Assembly (NCBI GenBank): GCA_964468435.1 | Contig: CAYXVE010000010.1 | Location: forward strand, 47,960-111,959 | From: JBCCTX01 sp964468435 | GTDB lineage: Bacteria; Bacteroidota; Bacteroidia; J057 | Direction: 5' to 3' | DNA length: 64,000 bases | In this document: positions 33,791 through 41,812 of the stretch, piece by piece | Numbering within the stretch: the first letter of the stretch is position 1 | Layout: each line of letters begins with the position of its first letter | Program-made: the position numbers and the translations under genes | Notes under the pieces: generated by a model | The model's database searches: none | Told to the model about the DNA's origin: nothing | The model's input: only the letters and a program-made list of their open reading frames with translations

Positions 33791-34672
33791 ATGATAGCAC
33801 TCATTTTTCCTGGTCAGGGATCTCAGTATCCCGGAATGGGTAAATCCTTGGCTGAAACTTCTGTATTAGCCCAGGAAATGTTTTTAGAATCCCATGAAAT
33901 TTTGGGATTCGATATACAATCGATCATGTTTGAGGGCAGTGAAGATGATCTTCGTAGAACCTCAGTTACACAACCTGCTATTTACATACATTCCGTCATA
34001 GCAGCCCGCGTACATGAGTTGGAAGATAAAGGGAAAATGGCTGCAGGACATTCTCTCGGAGAATTTTCTGCACTGACAGTTGCTGGTGTACTCACCTTTG
34101 CAGATGGTCTGAGATTGGTATCTATACGTGCTAATGCCATGCAGAATGCCTGCGATCAACAAGAAAGTACCATGGCTGCCATACTGGGATTGAAAGATGA
34201 TGTAGTGGAAGAAATATGCAGTGAGATCGATGATGAGATCATTGTTCCAGCAAATTACAACACAGAAGGCCAGATTGTGGTTTCGGGATCAATGTCGGGA
34301 ATTGCAAAGGCTATCACACTTGCCCAGGAAAAAGGTGCTAAACGCGCCATTAAGCTATCCGTCAACGGTGCCTTTCACTCACCGTTGATGGAGCAAGCAA
34401 GACTGACACTGGCAGAAGGTATAGAAAATACACCTTTTCAGGATGCTCGGATTCCTGTCTATCAGAATGTTACTGCTAAAGCTCATACCCAGCGTGATGA
34501 GATCAAAACCAACCTGCTTCAGCAGCTGACTTCCCCAGTTCGCTGGACACAGACTATGAAGCAGATGATAGCTGATGGAGCAATTGAATTCACCGAAGTA
34601 GGTCCAGGTAAAGTACTTCAGGGACTGGTAAAAAAGATAGACCGTAGGTTTCCTACCCAGGGAATAGAATAA
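33791..34672 (+). CDS. fabD: Malonyl-CoA:acyl-carrier-protein transacylase
   Basis: This 293-residue enzyme moves malonyl groups from CoA to acyl carrier protein for fatty-acid synthesis. The nucleophilic Ser88 lies in AAGHSLGEFSA and the partner His in SVNGAFHSPLM. The opening GQGSQYPGMG and the near-C-terminal GPGKVLQGL are typical. The ATG is 1 nt after the rpmB stop, so it is probably translationally coupled to the ribosomal gene; no fabH/fabG/acpP follow here. Confidence 0.95.
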   Translation: MIALIFPGQGSQYPGMGKSLAETSVLAQEMFLESHEILGFDIQSIMFEGSEDDLRRTSVTQPAIYIHSVIAARVHELEDKGKMAAGHSLGEFSALTVAGVLTFADGLRLVSIRANAMQNACDQQESTMAAILGLKDDVVEEICSEIDDEIIVPANYNTEGQIVVSGSMSGIAKAITLAQEKGAKRAIKLSVNGAFHSPLMEQARLTLAEGIENTPFQDARIPVYQNVTAKAHTQRDEIKTNLLQQLTSPVRWTQTMKQMIADGAIEFTEVGPGKVLQGLVKKIDRRFPTQGIE

Positions 34673-34683
34673 TATATTGCTCT

Positions 34684-34890
34684 TTACATCGAATCACCTA
34701 AGTGCTGTTTCACTGACGCAATGTTTAGGTTAACGCCTCTCTTGACTGTATTAATCGAAAAGCAGCTCTGTTCAGCTATTCTGAGCAGCTTGTCAGACTC
34801 AGGATCATCCTAACGAGCCACATAGGACACTTTCAGGTCCACATCAGTAAATCTTCCGGGCAAGTCATCGCTGGGTGAAGCCGCCTTTGA
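34684..34890 (-). pseudogene. OsmC-like C-terminal remnant in frame behind mscS
   Basis: Directly after the mscS stop codon the same frame stays open for 27 codons up to a TAG (34810-34812), and then continues for 41 codons to a final stop at 34684. The translation (FTDVDLKVSYVAR, DDPESDKLLRIAEQSC, INTVKRGVNLNIASV) resembles the C-terminus of OsmC/Ohr-type peroxiredoxins, where a Cys precedes a conserved (V/I)-x-T-(L/V) segment. The N-terminal half is missing. A joined deletion with mscS is the simplest account. Confidence 0.4.
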
Positions 34891-35811
34891 TTATTTCTGG
34901 GCATTGGAAGATTGAGAACCCTTTTTAGGGTTCTGTTCAAAACGGAAGTCCTCTACAATGTGTAAATCTCTCTGGGGAAATGGGATTCGTACATCATTTC
35001 TTCTGAATTCCGCTTCAATCATGTATCGCAGATCACTTTTGAGTTCTTCGATCGTAAAGCTTTTTTCCGTCCAGAAAAGTAATTCAAACATTAGGGCTGA
35101 GTCTCCAAAGTCCGTAAAGAATATCTTGGGTTCAGGGCTCATCAGGATATTTCCGTGCTTGGAAGCCACATCTTTCAAGATATCCCTCACCAGCGAAACA
35201 TTAGATCCATACGCTACGCCTACATTGATATGAAAGCGGGTAGCTTTTTCGTCATGACTCCAGTTGATCACGTTAGTGGAAGTGAATTTAGAATTGGGGA
35301 CGATGACGGTAATCGCATTGGGTGTTTCGACAATCGACGTGCGTAGCCGAATGTTCTTGACCTGCCCCATCAGGTCCAGGCTATCTACTTCTATCACGTC
35401 GCCAACCTCGATTGTACCATCGATGAGAATAAGAATACCACTGATAATATCATTAAAGATGTTCTGAAGTCCGAATCCCAGGCCCACCAACAGGGCAGCT
35501 GATAGTGCTATGAATTGGTTGACCTCGAAATTCAGTGAGTTGAGAATGAAGATAAATGTGATGATGTAGACGATGTATTGGATGATCTGGAAAACAGCTT
35601 TTCTGCGGCCACTCTCCATGGGTATTCTTCGGTATCTATCAATCCGGTCAAACACCTTGCGTAAGGACCATAAGACTATTCTCGATCCGACCAGGATAAT
35701 GATGATAATAAGTACCTGAAATACTGTTACAGACTTTGCTCCTCCATCATCTTCAGGGGTCAGATCTATTTTAAAGAGTTCGTAATTGAGAATTTCATTC
35801 AGCCAATCCAT
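34891..35811 (-). CDS. mscS: MscS family mechanosensitive ion channel
   Basis: This 306-residue small-conductance mechanosensitive channel has three transmembrane segments near residues 25-45, 65-88 and 95-120. The pore-lining third helix with its glycine/alanine pattern is IALSAALLVGLGFGLQNIFNDIISG. The beta-domain (GDVIEVDSLDLMGQVKNIRLRTS, IVPNSKFTSTNVINWSH) and cytoplasmic alpha/beta domain follow. It releases solutes on hypo-osmotic shock. Length is near the E. coli protein (286). The tail has a Lys/Ser-rich end, and the frame continues past the stop (see the OsmC-like remnant). Confidence 0.93.
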   Translation of the reverse strand: MDWLNEILNYELFKIDLTPEDDGGAKSVTVFQVLIIIIILVGSRIVLWSLRKVFDRIDRYRRIPMESGRRKAVFQIIQYIVYIITFIFILNSLNFEVNQFIALSAALLVGLGFGLQNIFNDIISGILILIDGTIEVGDVIEVDSLDLMGQVKNIRLRTSIVETPNAITVIVPNSKFTSTNVINWSHDEKATRFHINVGVAYGSNVSLVRDILKDVASKHGNILMSPEPKIFFTDFGDSALMFELLFWTEKSFTIEELKSDLRYMIEAEFRRNDVRIPFPQRDLHIVEDFRFEQNPKKGSQSSNAQK

Positions 35812-36001
35812 TCCAGTCTGTCTTATATCACCTAACTACAATCGTTTCATACTTAGTACAATTGAACAAAGCTACGAGAATCTATTTACTAATTCATATT
35901 GCATGTTGAATTAGATGGGAACTTGAAGGATTTGTAAGGAGTTTGTCTAGTTGGACAGATATAATTAAAACCTACAACCTGTTTATCTCGTTGCAAATAT
36001 G

Positions 36002-36009
36002 TTACTTTG
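36002..36009 (+). promoter_or_regulatory. Candidate -7 element for the ABC exporter gene
   Basis: TTACTTTG matches TAnnTTTG at all but one position. The -33 region is weak (TTTA at 35982-35985), so the call is tentative. A start site just downstream would leave about a 10-bp leader to the preferred ATG at 36027. Confidence 0.3.
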
Positions 36010-36026
36010 CGACCAAATTAAAATAC

Positions 36027-37823
36027 ATGAGAGCATTATTTGCGCTGAATCCCTATCTATGGAAATACAAACTTCATCTGATATCCGGGATTATCTTCAT
36101 TGCAGCATCAAATATTTTCGCAGTCTATCCAGCTCAGATTGTGCGGAATGCCATCAATATGGTGGGAAATATATTGCGATTTTTTAGCTTATATGAAGGA
36201 TTTGAGCTAGAACAAACGCTTAACAGTTATCTATTTCGGACGCTTTTGATGTTTGGCGGGTTGGTAGTACTCGCAGCATTGATACGCGGTTTCTTTCTGT
36301 TTCTCACACGTCAGACAATTATTGCTATGTCAAGACGGATTGAATACGACATACGCAATGATATATATGATCATTTTCAAAACCTTTCGTTGTCTTTTTA
36401 CCGGAGAAACAGGACTGGTGACCTAATGGCGCGGATTGCTGAAGATGTAAGCAGGGTAAGGATGTATCTGGGGCCCGGCATTATGTACACGTTGAATACT
36501 TTTACGTTATTTGTAGCGATTTTCAGTACGATGCTTGTCGTGAATGCAGAACTTACCTTTTATGCATTGATCCCACTCCCATTTCTAAGTTACCTGATTT
36601 ACCGGGTAGAGTCCATTATACAGCAGCGTAGTGAACGGATACAAGAGCAGCTTTCTAAACTCACTACCTATGTCCAGGAGATTTTTTCGGGTATTAGGGT
36701 GATCAAGGCTTATGTTAAAGAGCTTGCCTCCGCCCATAAATTTTCGGAAGAGACGGAAACTTATAAAGAGAAGTCCATGAACCTTGCCAGGGTAGATGCT
36801 TTGTTTTTTCCCTTAGTGGTACTCTTAGTAGGCATGAGTGATTTGTTAACTATCTGGGTTGGTGGGCGAAAGGTAATAGCAGGTGCCCTGACAATTGGTA
36901 ATATTGCAGAGTTTATCATTTACATCAATTTACTTACCTGGCCTATCATTGCTGTAGGGTGGGTAACGACTTTGATACAACGTGCTGCAGCTAGCCAGAA
37001 ACGATTGAATGAATTGCTGGCAGAACGATCAGAGATTTCCTTCAAAGAAACGCCACACCGCGTAACTTCAGCTTCCCTCGTCTTCGGTGAGGTTTCATTT
37101 ACTTACAGAGATACAGGAATTGAGGCATTGAAGAATATTAGCTTTGAATTAAAGGCTGGTCAGAAGATGGGTATATTGGGTCCAACCGGATCGGGGAAAA
37201 GTACTCTTTGTGCCTTGATTCCACGTTGTTTTGAGATTGATCATGGTACGATTAGTTTTGATGGCCAGCCCTTGCAGGAGTACAGCAGATATCATCTCAG
37301 ATCAGCAATTGGTTATGCTCCACAGGATGTCTTTTTGTTTTCTGATACCATAGAAGATAATATTGCTTTCGGAATGCCTGATGCCAGCATGGAAAAGATT
37401 CAACAGGCAGCCCAATGGTCTGAAGTACATGAAAGTATCATGGGATTCCCCAAACAATACAAAACCATGGTGGGAGAACGTGGGGTAACGTTATCAGGAG
37501 GACAGAAGCAGCGAACAGCTATTGCAAGGGCATGGATTAGAAAACCTAAACTCCTGATTTTGGATGATGTACTCTCTGCGGTGGATATGCGAACCGAAGA
37601 AATGATACTCAGAAATCTAAGAAATTACAGAGAAATGAATCCCGAGGTATCTGTCATCATGGTTGCACACCGCGTATCCTGTCTTCAGGATGCTGATCTG
37701 ATTCTCGTATTGGAAAATGGTAGGATCACAGAACGGGGTACACATGAAATATTGACACAGCAAAACGGATATTATGCACGGATATTCGAAAAGCAGATGC
37801 TTGAAAATCAAACGACAACGTAA
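36027..37823 (+). CDS. ABC exporter half-transporter with degenerate-site Walker B (MdlA/BmrC-like)
   Basis: This 598-residue fused membrane/ATPase exporter has six helices over about the first 300 residues, then the nucleotide-binding domain. That domain has Walker A GPTGSGKST, a Q-loop (SAIGYAPQDVFLF), the signature LSGGQKQRTAI and Walker B LLILDDVLSAVD. The residue after the Walker B Asp is Asp, not the catalytic Glu; that is the hallmark of the degenerate half of heterodimeric exporters such as MdlA and BmrC. The H-loop AHRVS is intact. The frame begins at a TTG (35943), but ATG 36027 starts the usual N-terminus. No second half is next to it. Confidence 0.9.
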   Translation: MRALFALNPYLWKYKLHLISGIIFIAASNIFAVYPAQIVRNAINMVGNILRFFSLYEGFELEQTLNSYLFRTLLMFGGLVVLAALIRGFFLFLTRQTIIAMSRRIEYDIRNDIYDHFQNLSLSFYRRNRTGDLMARIAEDVSRVRMYLGPGIMYTLNTFTLFVAIFSTMLVVNAELTFYALIPLPFLSYLIYRVESIIQQRSERIQEQLSKLTTYVQEIFSGIRVIKAYVKELASAHKFSEETETYKEKSMNLARVDALFFPLVVLLVGMSDLLTIWVGGRKVIAGALTIGNIAEFIIYINLLTWPIIAVGWVTTLIQRAAASQKRLNELLAERSEISFKETPHRVTSASLVFGEVSFTYRDTGIEALKNISFELKAGQKMGILGPTGSGKSTLCALIPRCFEIDHGTISFDGQPLQEYSRYHLRSAIGYAPQDVFLFSDTIEDNIAFGMPDASMEKIQQAAQWSEVHESIMGFPKQYKTMVGERGVTLSGGQKQRTAIARAWIRKPKLLILDDVLSAVDMRTEEMILRNLRNYREMNPEVSVIMVAHRVSCLQDADLILVLENGRITERGTHEILTQQNGYYARIFEKQMLENQTTT

Positions 37824-37869
37824 TATGTATGTTTTTCGTTATAGGTAGTGAAAGAAAAAGTACAAGCAT

Positions 37870-38679
37870 ATGAAGTTGATCGCTATTCTTTTCGGTACCC
37901 TAATGTTTGGTTTGATTGATATCGCATCTGCACAGCCTATGGAATCATCCTTCAGGTTTGTTGAGAACAAAGCATTTCGAAAGGGCGAATTTCTTAAGTA
38001 TAAGATTCATTATGGCCCTGTGAGAGTAGGCTATGCTACACTTGAAGTGAAGCCTGAATCAGAAGTGGTTCGAGGTAGAAAATGCTTTCACATCATATGT
38101 AGAAATTATACAGATGGTCTTTTCGATTCATTTTACCGTGTTCGAGACACATATGAATCATTTACAGATGAATCAGCACTGATTTCCTGGCAATTTAATC
38201 GGGACATACAGGAAGGGAGCTATGAAAGCTATCGTGAGATACATTTTGATCACACAAAAGGTAAAGCTTTTTATCATCGCAATGGTGAGATCACTCCTTA
38301 CGAAGTTATTCCCAATATTCAGGATGTGCTATCTACCTATTATTTTGCCCGTGCTACGTATAATCACGAGAAACTGAAAAAAGGAGACCGTATATCGCTG
38401 AGAAATTTTATAGACGAGACGACCTTTGCCCTGGAAGCACTGGTGGAGAAGCGGGAAAAGATTAAAATAGATGGAGAGACTTACCAGGCATTAAGACTTA
38501 ACATCATGATTGAAGAAGCCGGCTTAATCACTGACGGTAGTGAAATTACTCTTTGGGTATCCGATGATAAGAATATGATACCGCTTACATTTAGATCCAA
38601 ATTAAAAATAGGATCTATCAAAGCGGATCTGGTAGAATACAAAAATTTGTTAAATCCTTTTGAAGCTCGTTCGATCTGA
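37870..38679 (+). CDS. DUF3108 family periplasmic protein
   Basis: This 269-residue secreted protein has a signal peptide (MKLIAILFGTLMFGLIDIASAQ) and one DUF3108 domain. Typical segments are FRKGEFLKYKIHYGPVRVGYATLEV, FYRVRDTYESFTDE and QDVLSTYYFAR. Related proteins lie in the envelope of many Bacteroidota and Proteobacteria, and the function is not established. It is 7 bp upstream of murB, so it may be co-transcribed with it, and lies 47 bp after the ABC gene. Confidence 0.9.
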   Translation: MKLIAILFGTLMFGLIDIASAQPMESSFRFVENKAFRKGEFLKYKIHYGPVRVGYATLEVKPESEVVRGRKCFHIICRNYTDGLFDSFYRVRDTYESFTDESALISWQFNRDIQEGSYESYREIHFDHTKGKAFYHRNGEITPYEVIPNIQDVLSTYYFARATYNHEKLKKGDRISLRNFIDETTFALEALVEKREKIKIDGETYQALRLNIMIEEAGLITDGSEITLWVSDDKNMIPLTFRSKLKIGSIKADLVEYKNLLNPFEARSI

Positions 38680-38685
38680 TCAGGT

Positions 38686-39702
38686 ATGATAAATCTTGAA
38701 CGCGAAGTATCGCTGAAGCCTTACAATACTTTCGGCATAGATGTCATAGCTCCGTTGCTCCTAAGAATACATACAGAATCAGATCTACAAAAAGCTATTC
38801 GTGAAAATGTGATTCTCCCTCATTCTATCATTCTGGGAGGGGGGAGCAATATTTTATTTACTCAGCGACCTGACCGGCTCATTATCAAAAATGAAATTCT
38901 CGGAAAAGAAGTAATTGCTGATAATGAACACGAAGTTTTGCTGAGGATAGGAGCAGGTGAAAATTGGAACGAGCTGGTGTTGTTTTGCTTGGATCGCAAC
39001 TGGGGAGGTATCGAAAACTTGTCTTTGATACCTGGATGTGTAGGTGCTGCTCCCATTCAGAATATTGGAGCTTACGGAGTTGAACTTGAAGCGGTATTTC
39101 TATATTTGGAAGCGATCAGTCTTCATGATGGCAGCAAACACATTTTCCACAAGCAGGCTTGTGGATTTGGATACCGTGACAGTATTTTCAAACGTGAGGC
39201 AAAGGGCCAATACGTAATCTGCAGGGTAATTCTCAGATTGACGAAAAAGCATCATATCAATACTAGCTACAAACCCGTAGCAGAACAGCTAGCCAGACGA
39301 GGTCTTTCCCTACCTACTATCCGCGATATTAGCGACATTATCATGGGTATTCGTCAAAGTAAGTTACCTGATCCAGCAGATATAGGTAATGCTGGAAGCT
39401 TCTTCAAAAATCCCGTAATCCCGCGACAACACTTTGAATGGATCAGACAAGAGTATCCTGAGGTTCCCAGCTATCCTGTGGATACAGACTTTGTAAAGGT
39501 TCCTGCAGCATGGCTGATACAGACTTGTGGATGGAAAGGGCGCAGGTGGGGAAATTATGGTGTACATGAAAAACAAGCACTGGTTTTGGTCAATTATGGT
39601 GGTGCCTGTGGGGAAGATTTGTTAGATTTATCTGAAAAAATACAAAATTCAGTATTGAGGACTTTTGATATAGAGTTGGAACGGGAAATAAATGTTATAT
39701 AA
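38686..39702 (+). CDS. murB: UDP-N-acetylenolpyruvoylglucosamine reductase
   Basis: This 338-residue FAD enzyme reduces UDP-GlcNAc-enolpyruvate to UDP-MurNAc in cell-wall synthesis. The FAD-binding LGGGSNILF is near residue 47, the second FAD segment is SLIPGCVGAAPIQNIGAYGVEL, and FGYRDSIFK is the substrate-contacting loop. The catalytic Ser lies in NAGSFFKNPVI. Length and C-terminal segment (GVHEKQALVLVNYG) identify it as a type I enzyme like E. coli MurB. It follows the DUF3108 gene by 6 bp. Confidence 0.96.
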   Translation: MINLEREVSLKPYNTFGIDVIAPLLLRIHTESDLQKAIRENVILPHSIILGGGSNILFTQRPDRLIIKNEILGKEVIADNEHEVLLRIGAGENWNELVLFCLDRNWGGIENLSLIPGCVGAAPIQNIGAYGVELEAVFLYLEAISLHDGSKHIFHKQACGFGYRDSIFKREAKGQYVICRVILRLTKKHHINTSYKPVAEQLARRGLSLPTIRDISDIIMGIRQSKLPDPADIGNAGSFFKNPVIPRQHFEWIRQEYPEVPSYPVDTDFVKVPAAWLIQTCGWKGRRWGNYGVHEKQALVLVNYGGACGEDLLDLSEKIQNSVLRTFDIELEREINVI

Positions 39703-39899
39703 AAGGTAATAAAATACCTTCTTAACACTCATACAGAGCAATTTAAGGCTCTGATATTAAGCCCTAAAATACCCCTGTTTTTTTGCGTTTTGTCAGGATT
39801 ATTAACATGTGGGAACATTACAAGTAAGAAATATTTAATAATGGTGTTTGAAAATGAGGCAGCTATCTTTTAATTTATATTTAAAAATATCCATTTAGT

Positions 39900-40856
39900 A
39901 TGATTAAATGGCTTTATGTGGGCATAATTGTAATTTTGGGATTGATTTCATGCGATAGTCCGCTGCGAACATCGCGGGGGAAGGAGATACCCGATAGCGA
40001 CTCTGTATTGGTGGACACAGATCTGAATGATACCTTATCTACTGCAATTTGCTTGTGGGAAAAGGTCGGGTTGCGCGAACAGCCAGGAAGGAACAAAAAC
40101 ATAAAATATATTACAACTATATTGTTGGGTGAGAAAGTGTATATGTTGGGTGAGTCCCAGAAAGTTGACAGTGAAAACAGGACCTATATAAAGGTAAGGT
40201 TATCCGATGGTCAGGAGGGTTGGGTATACAAATATCTATTTGGAATAGATGCTAAAATTGGCGCAGTGGGTAAGGCTACTAGTATTTACCGGAGACCTGA
40301 CCCTATGATGCTGAAAACGGATAAATTTGAAGCAGGTGAATTTGTGGCAGTGGTAGATGAAATGGAAGAGTGGGTAATGGTACAGGGGTGGCAAAAGAAG
40401 AAGGTAGGCTGGATCAAGAAGGAAGGCAATCTTACGGAGGATCTAGAAGACGTCAAGGTAGTCGTCTTGTATCAGCGTGCTGTTCATGAGCAGGAGATCG
40501 AACGCAAGGTAGATATGTTGAAGACCATTCTGGAAAATACAAGAATAGACTCCCGTTTTCTGAATATGGTAAAGACAGACCTGAATCAAACCTCGCAGTT
40601 GATGAAACAGAGCAATCTACACGACAATCAACTGCGCATTACCGTTCAAAAGGCGGAATTGAGAAGTCGACCGGATACCTCGGATAAGAATATTTTAGCC
40701 GAGCTGTATAAGGGCACGGTCTGTGATGTGATATCGATATGGCCTCCTGAATCGTTGGGTAGTGAAATGGATAATACCAAATGGTTTGAGGTCCAACATG
40801 ATGGAAAGCAGGGCTGGGTATTTGGTGCCCTGACTTCCGTAGTTACAAATCCCTGA
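39900..40856 (+). CDS. SH3-domain lipoprotein, three SH3b-like repeats
   Basis: This 318-residue lipoprotein has a signal peptide with Cys18 (ILGLISC). Three bacterial SH3-like modules follow. The first spans about residues 50-115 with WEKVGLREQPG, VRLSDGQEGWVYKYLFGI; the second has SIYRRPDPMML and VMVQGWQKKKVGWIKKEG. After a helical linker (VHEQEIERKVDMLKTIL) the third begins at VQKAELRSRPDTS and ends HDGKQGWVFGALTS. Such proteins bind peptidoglycan or other wall polymers. No catalytic domain is present, so the role is probably structural or targeting. Confidence 0.82.
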   Translation: MIKWLYVGIIVILGLISCDSPLRTSRGKEIPDSDSVLVDTDLNDTLSTAICLWEKVGLREQPGRNKNIKYITTILLGEKVYMLGESQKVDSENRTYIKVRLSDGQEGWVYKYLFGIDAKIGAVGKATSIYRRPDPMMLKTDKFEAGEFVAVVDEMEEWVMVQGWQKKKVGWIKKEGNLTEDLEDVKVVVLYQRAVHEQEIERKVDMLKTILENTRIDSRFLNMVKTDLNQTSQLMKQSNLHDNQLRITVQKAELRSRPDTSDKNILAELYKGTVCDVISIWPPESLGSEMDNTKWFEVQHDGKQGWVFGALTSVVTNP

Positions 40857-40869
40857 AAATGTCTGATAC

Positions 40870-41673
40870 CTAATTTACCGGTGTAGGAGCTTCCTTGGTT
40901 GTGGGAAGACCTTTGCGCGTTAAGATTTCCTTTGCCAGATTTAGGTAGTTGATAGCCCCTTTGCTACTTGCATCGAGTGAAAGAACAGGTACCCTGTAAC
41001 TGGGAGCTTCACTCAAGCGAATATTCCGGTGAATTACAGTATCAAGCGTGAGTTGTTGAAAATGTCTTCTCACATCTGCTACTACCTGATTGGCTAGATT
41101 GAGACGGCTATCATACATCGTGAGTAATATACCTTCTATCTCGAGACCAGGATTCAATCCTTTTTGAACGAGCTTAATTGTGTTGATGAGATTGCCCAAT
41201 CCCTCCAATGCGTAATATTCACATTGAACGGGAATAATCAGTGAATCCGCTGCAACGAGTGCGTTGATGGTAAGTAGTCCCAGCGAAGGAGAGCAATCCA
41301 GCAGCATAAAGTCGTACTGGTCTTTTACCTGATCTACAATGGGTTTGAGAAGCCGTTCGCGTTGAGCCATCTCTACCATTTCAATCTCTGCTCCAGCCAT
41401 TTCCTTGTTGGAGGGAATCAGGAAAAGGTTGGGAAATTCAGTATGCTCGATGATATCAGAAATATTAACAGAAGGGTCGACAATACAGTCATATATCGTA
41501 GCATTATCATCTTCGGGTTCCAGACCTACACCACTTGTCGCATTAGCCTGAGGGTCCATGTCGATCAGTAGCGTTTTGTATTCAAGAGCCGAAAGGCTGG
41601 CTGCCAGGTTTACCGCTGTAGTGGTTTTACCTACACCTCCTTTTTGGTTTGCAATTGTTATTATAAATCCCAT
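40870..41673 (-). CDS. parA: ParA/Soj-type chromosome-partitioning ATPase
   Basis: This 267-residue deviant-Walker ATPase has ANQKGGVGKTTTAVNLAASLS at the start, with the signature Lys, and then DMDPQANATSGVG and LLDCSPSLGLLTINAL. It can dimerise on DNA with ATP and normally works with ParB at parS sites to move the origin region. In this window no parB is found on either side, which is uncommon because ParA usually heads a parAB pair. It is convergent with the SH3 lipoprotein gene. The C-terminus TRKGLPTTKEAPTPVN is a short extension. Confidence 0.93.
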   Translation of the reverse strand: MGFIITIANQKGGVGKTTTAVNLAASLSALEYKTLLIDMDPQANATSGVGLEPEDDNATIYDCIVDPSVNISDIIEHTEFPNLFLIPSNKEMAGAEIEMVEMAQRERLLKPIVDQVKDQYDFMLLDCSPSLGLLTINALVAADSLIIPVQCEYYALEGLGNLINTIKLVQKGLNPGLEIEGILLTMYDSRLNLANQVVADVRRHFQQLTLDTVIHRNIRLSEAPSYRVPVLSLDASSKGAINYLNLAKEILTRKGLPTTKEAPTPVN

Positions 41674-41743
41674 TTTTCACATTTTTATCGTTACAGGGTA
41701 TGCGAATGGTCGTTAACTTGTCTCTCAATGAGATAAATTCATT

Positions 41744-41751
41744 TACTTTCG
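41744..41751 (+). promoter_or_regulatory. Candidate -7 element upstream of the solute-binding protein gene
   Basis: TACTTTCG differs from TAnnTTTG at one position and recurs upstream of phnC, so it may be an accepted variant in this genome. It lies about 62 bp before the ATG at 41813. The -33 box is not clear. Confidence 0.3.
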
Positions 41752-41812
41752 CGGATACATATATTTTGCGACTCTCAAAGATACAGAATTGCCAGAAGAT
41801 TAACTGCCTTTC

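Noticed and set aside
39733..39752. CAGAGC / GCTCTG hairpin after murB as a terminator
   Set aside because: Only a 6-bp stem and no T-run; too weak to call.
40870..41673. ParA as evidence of a plasmid or integrated element
   Set aside because: Flanking genes are housekeeping (murB, gltX) and no replication, transfer or integrase genes are present.
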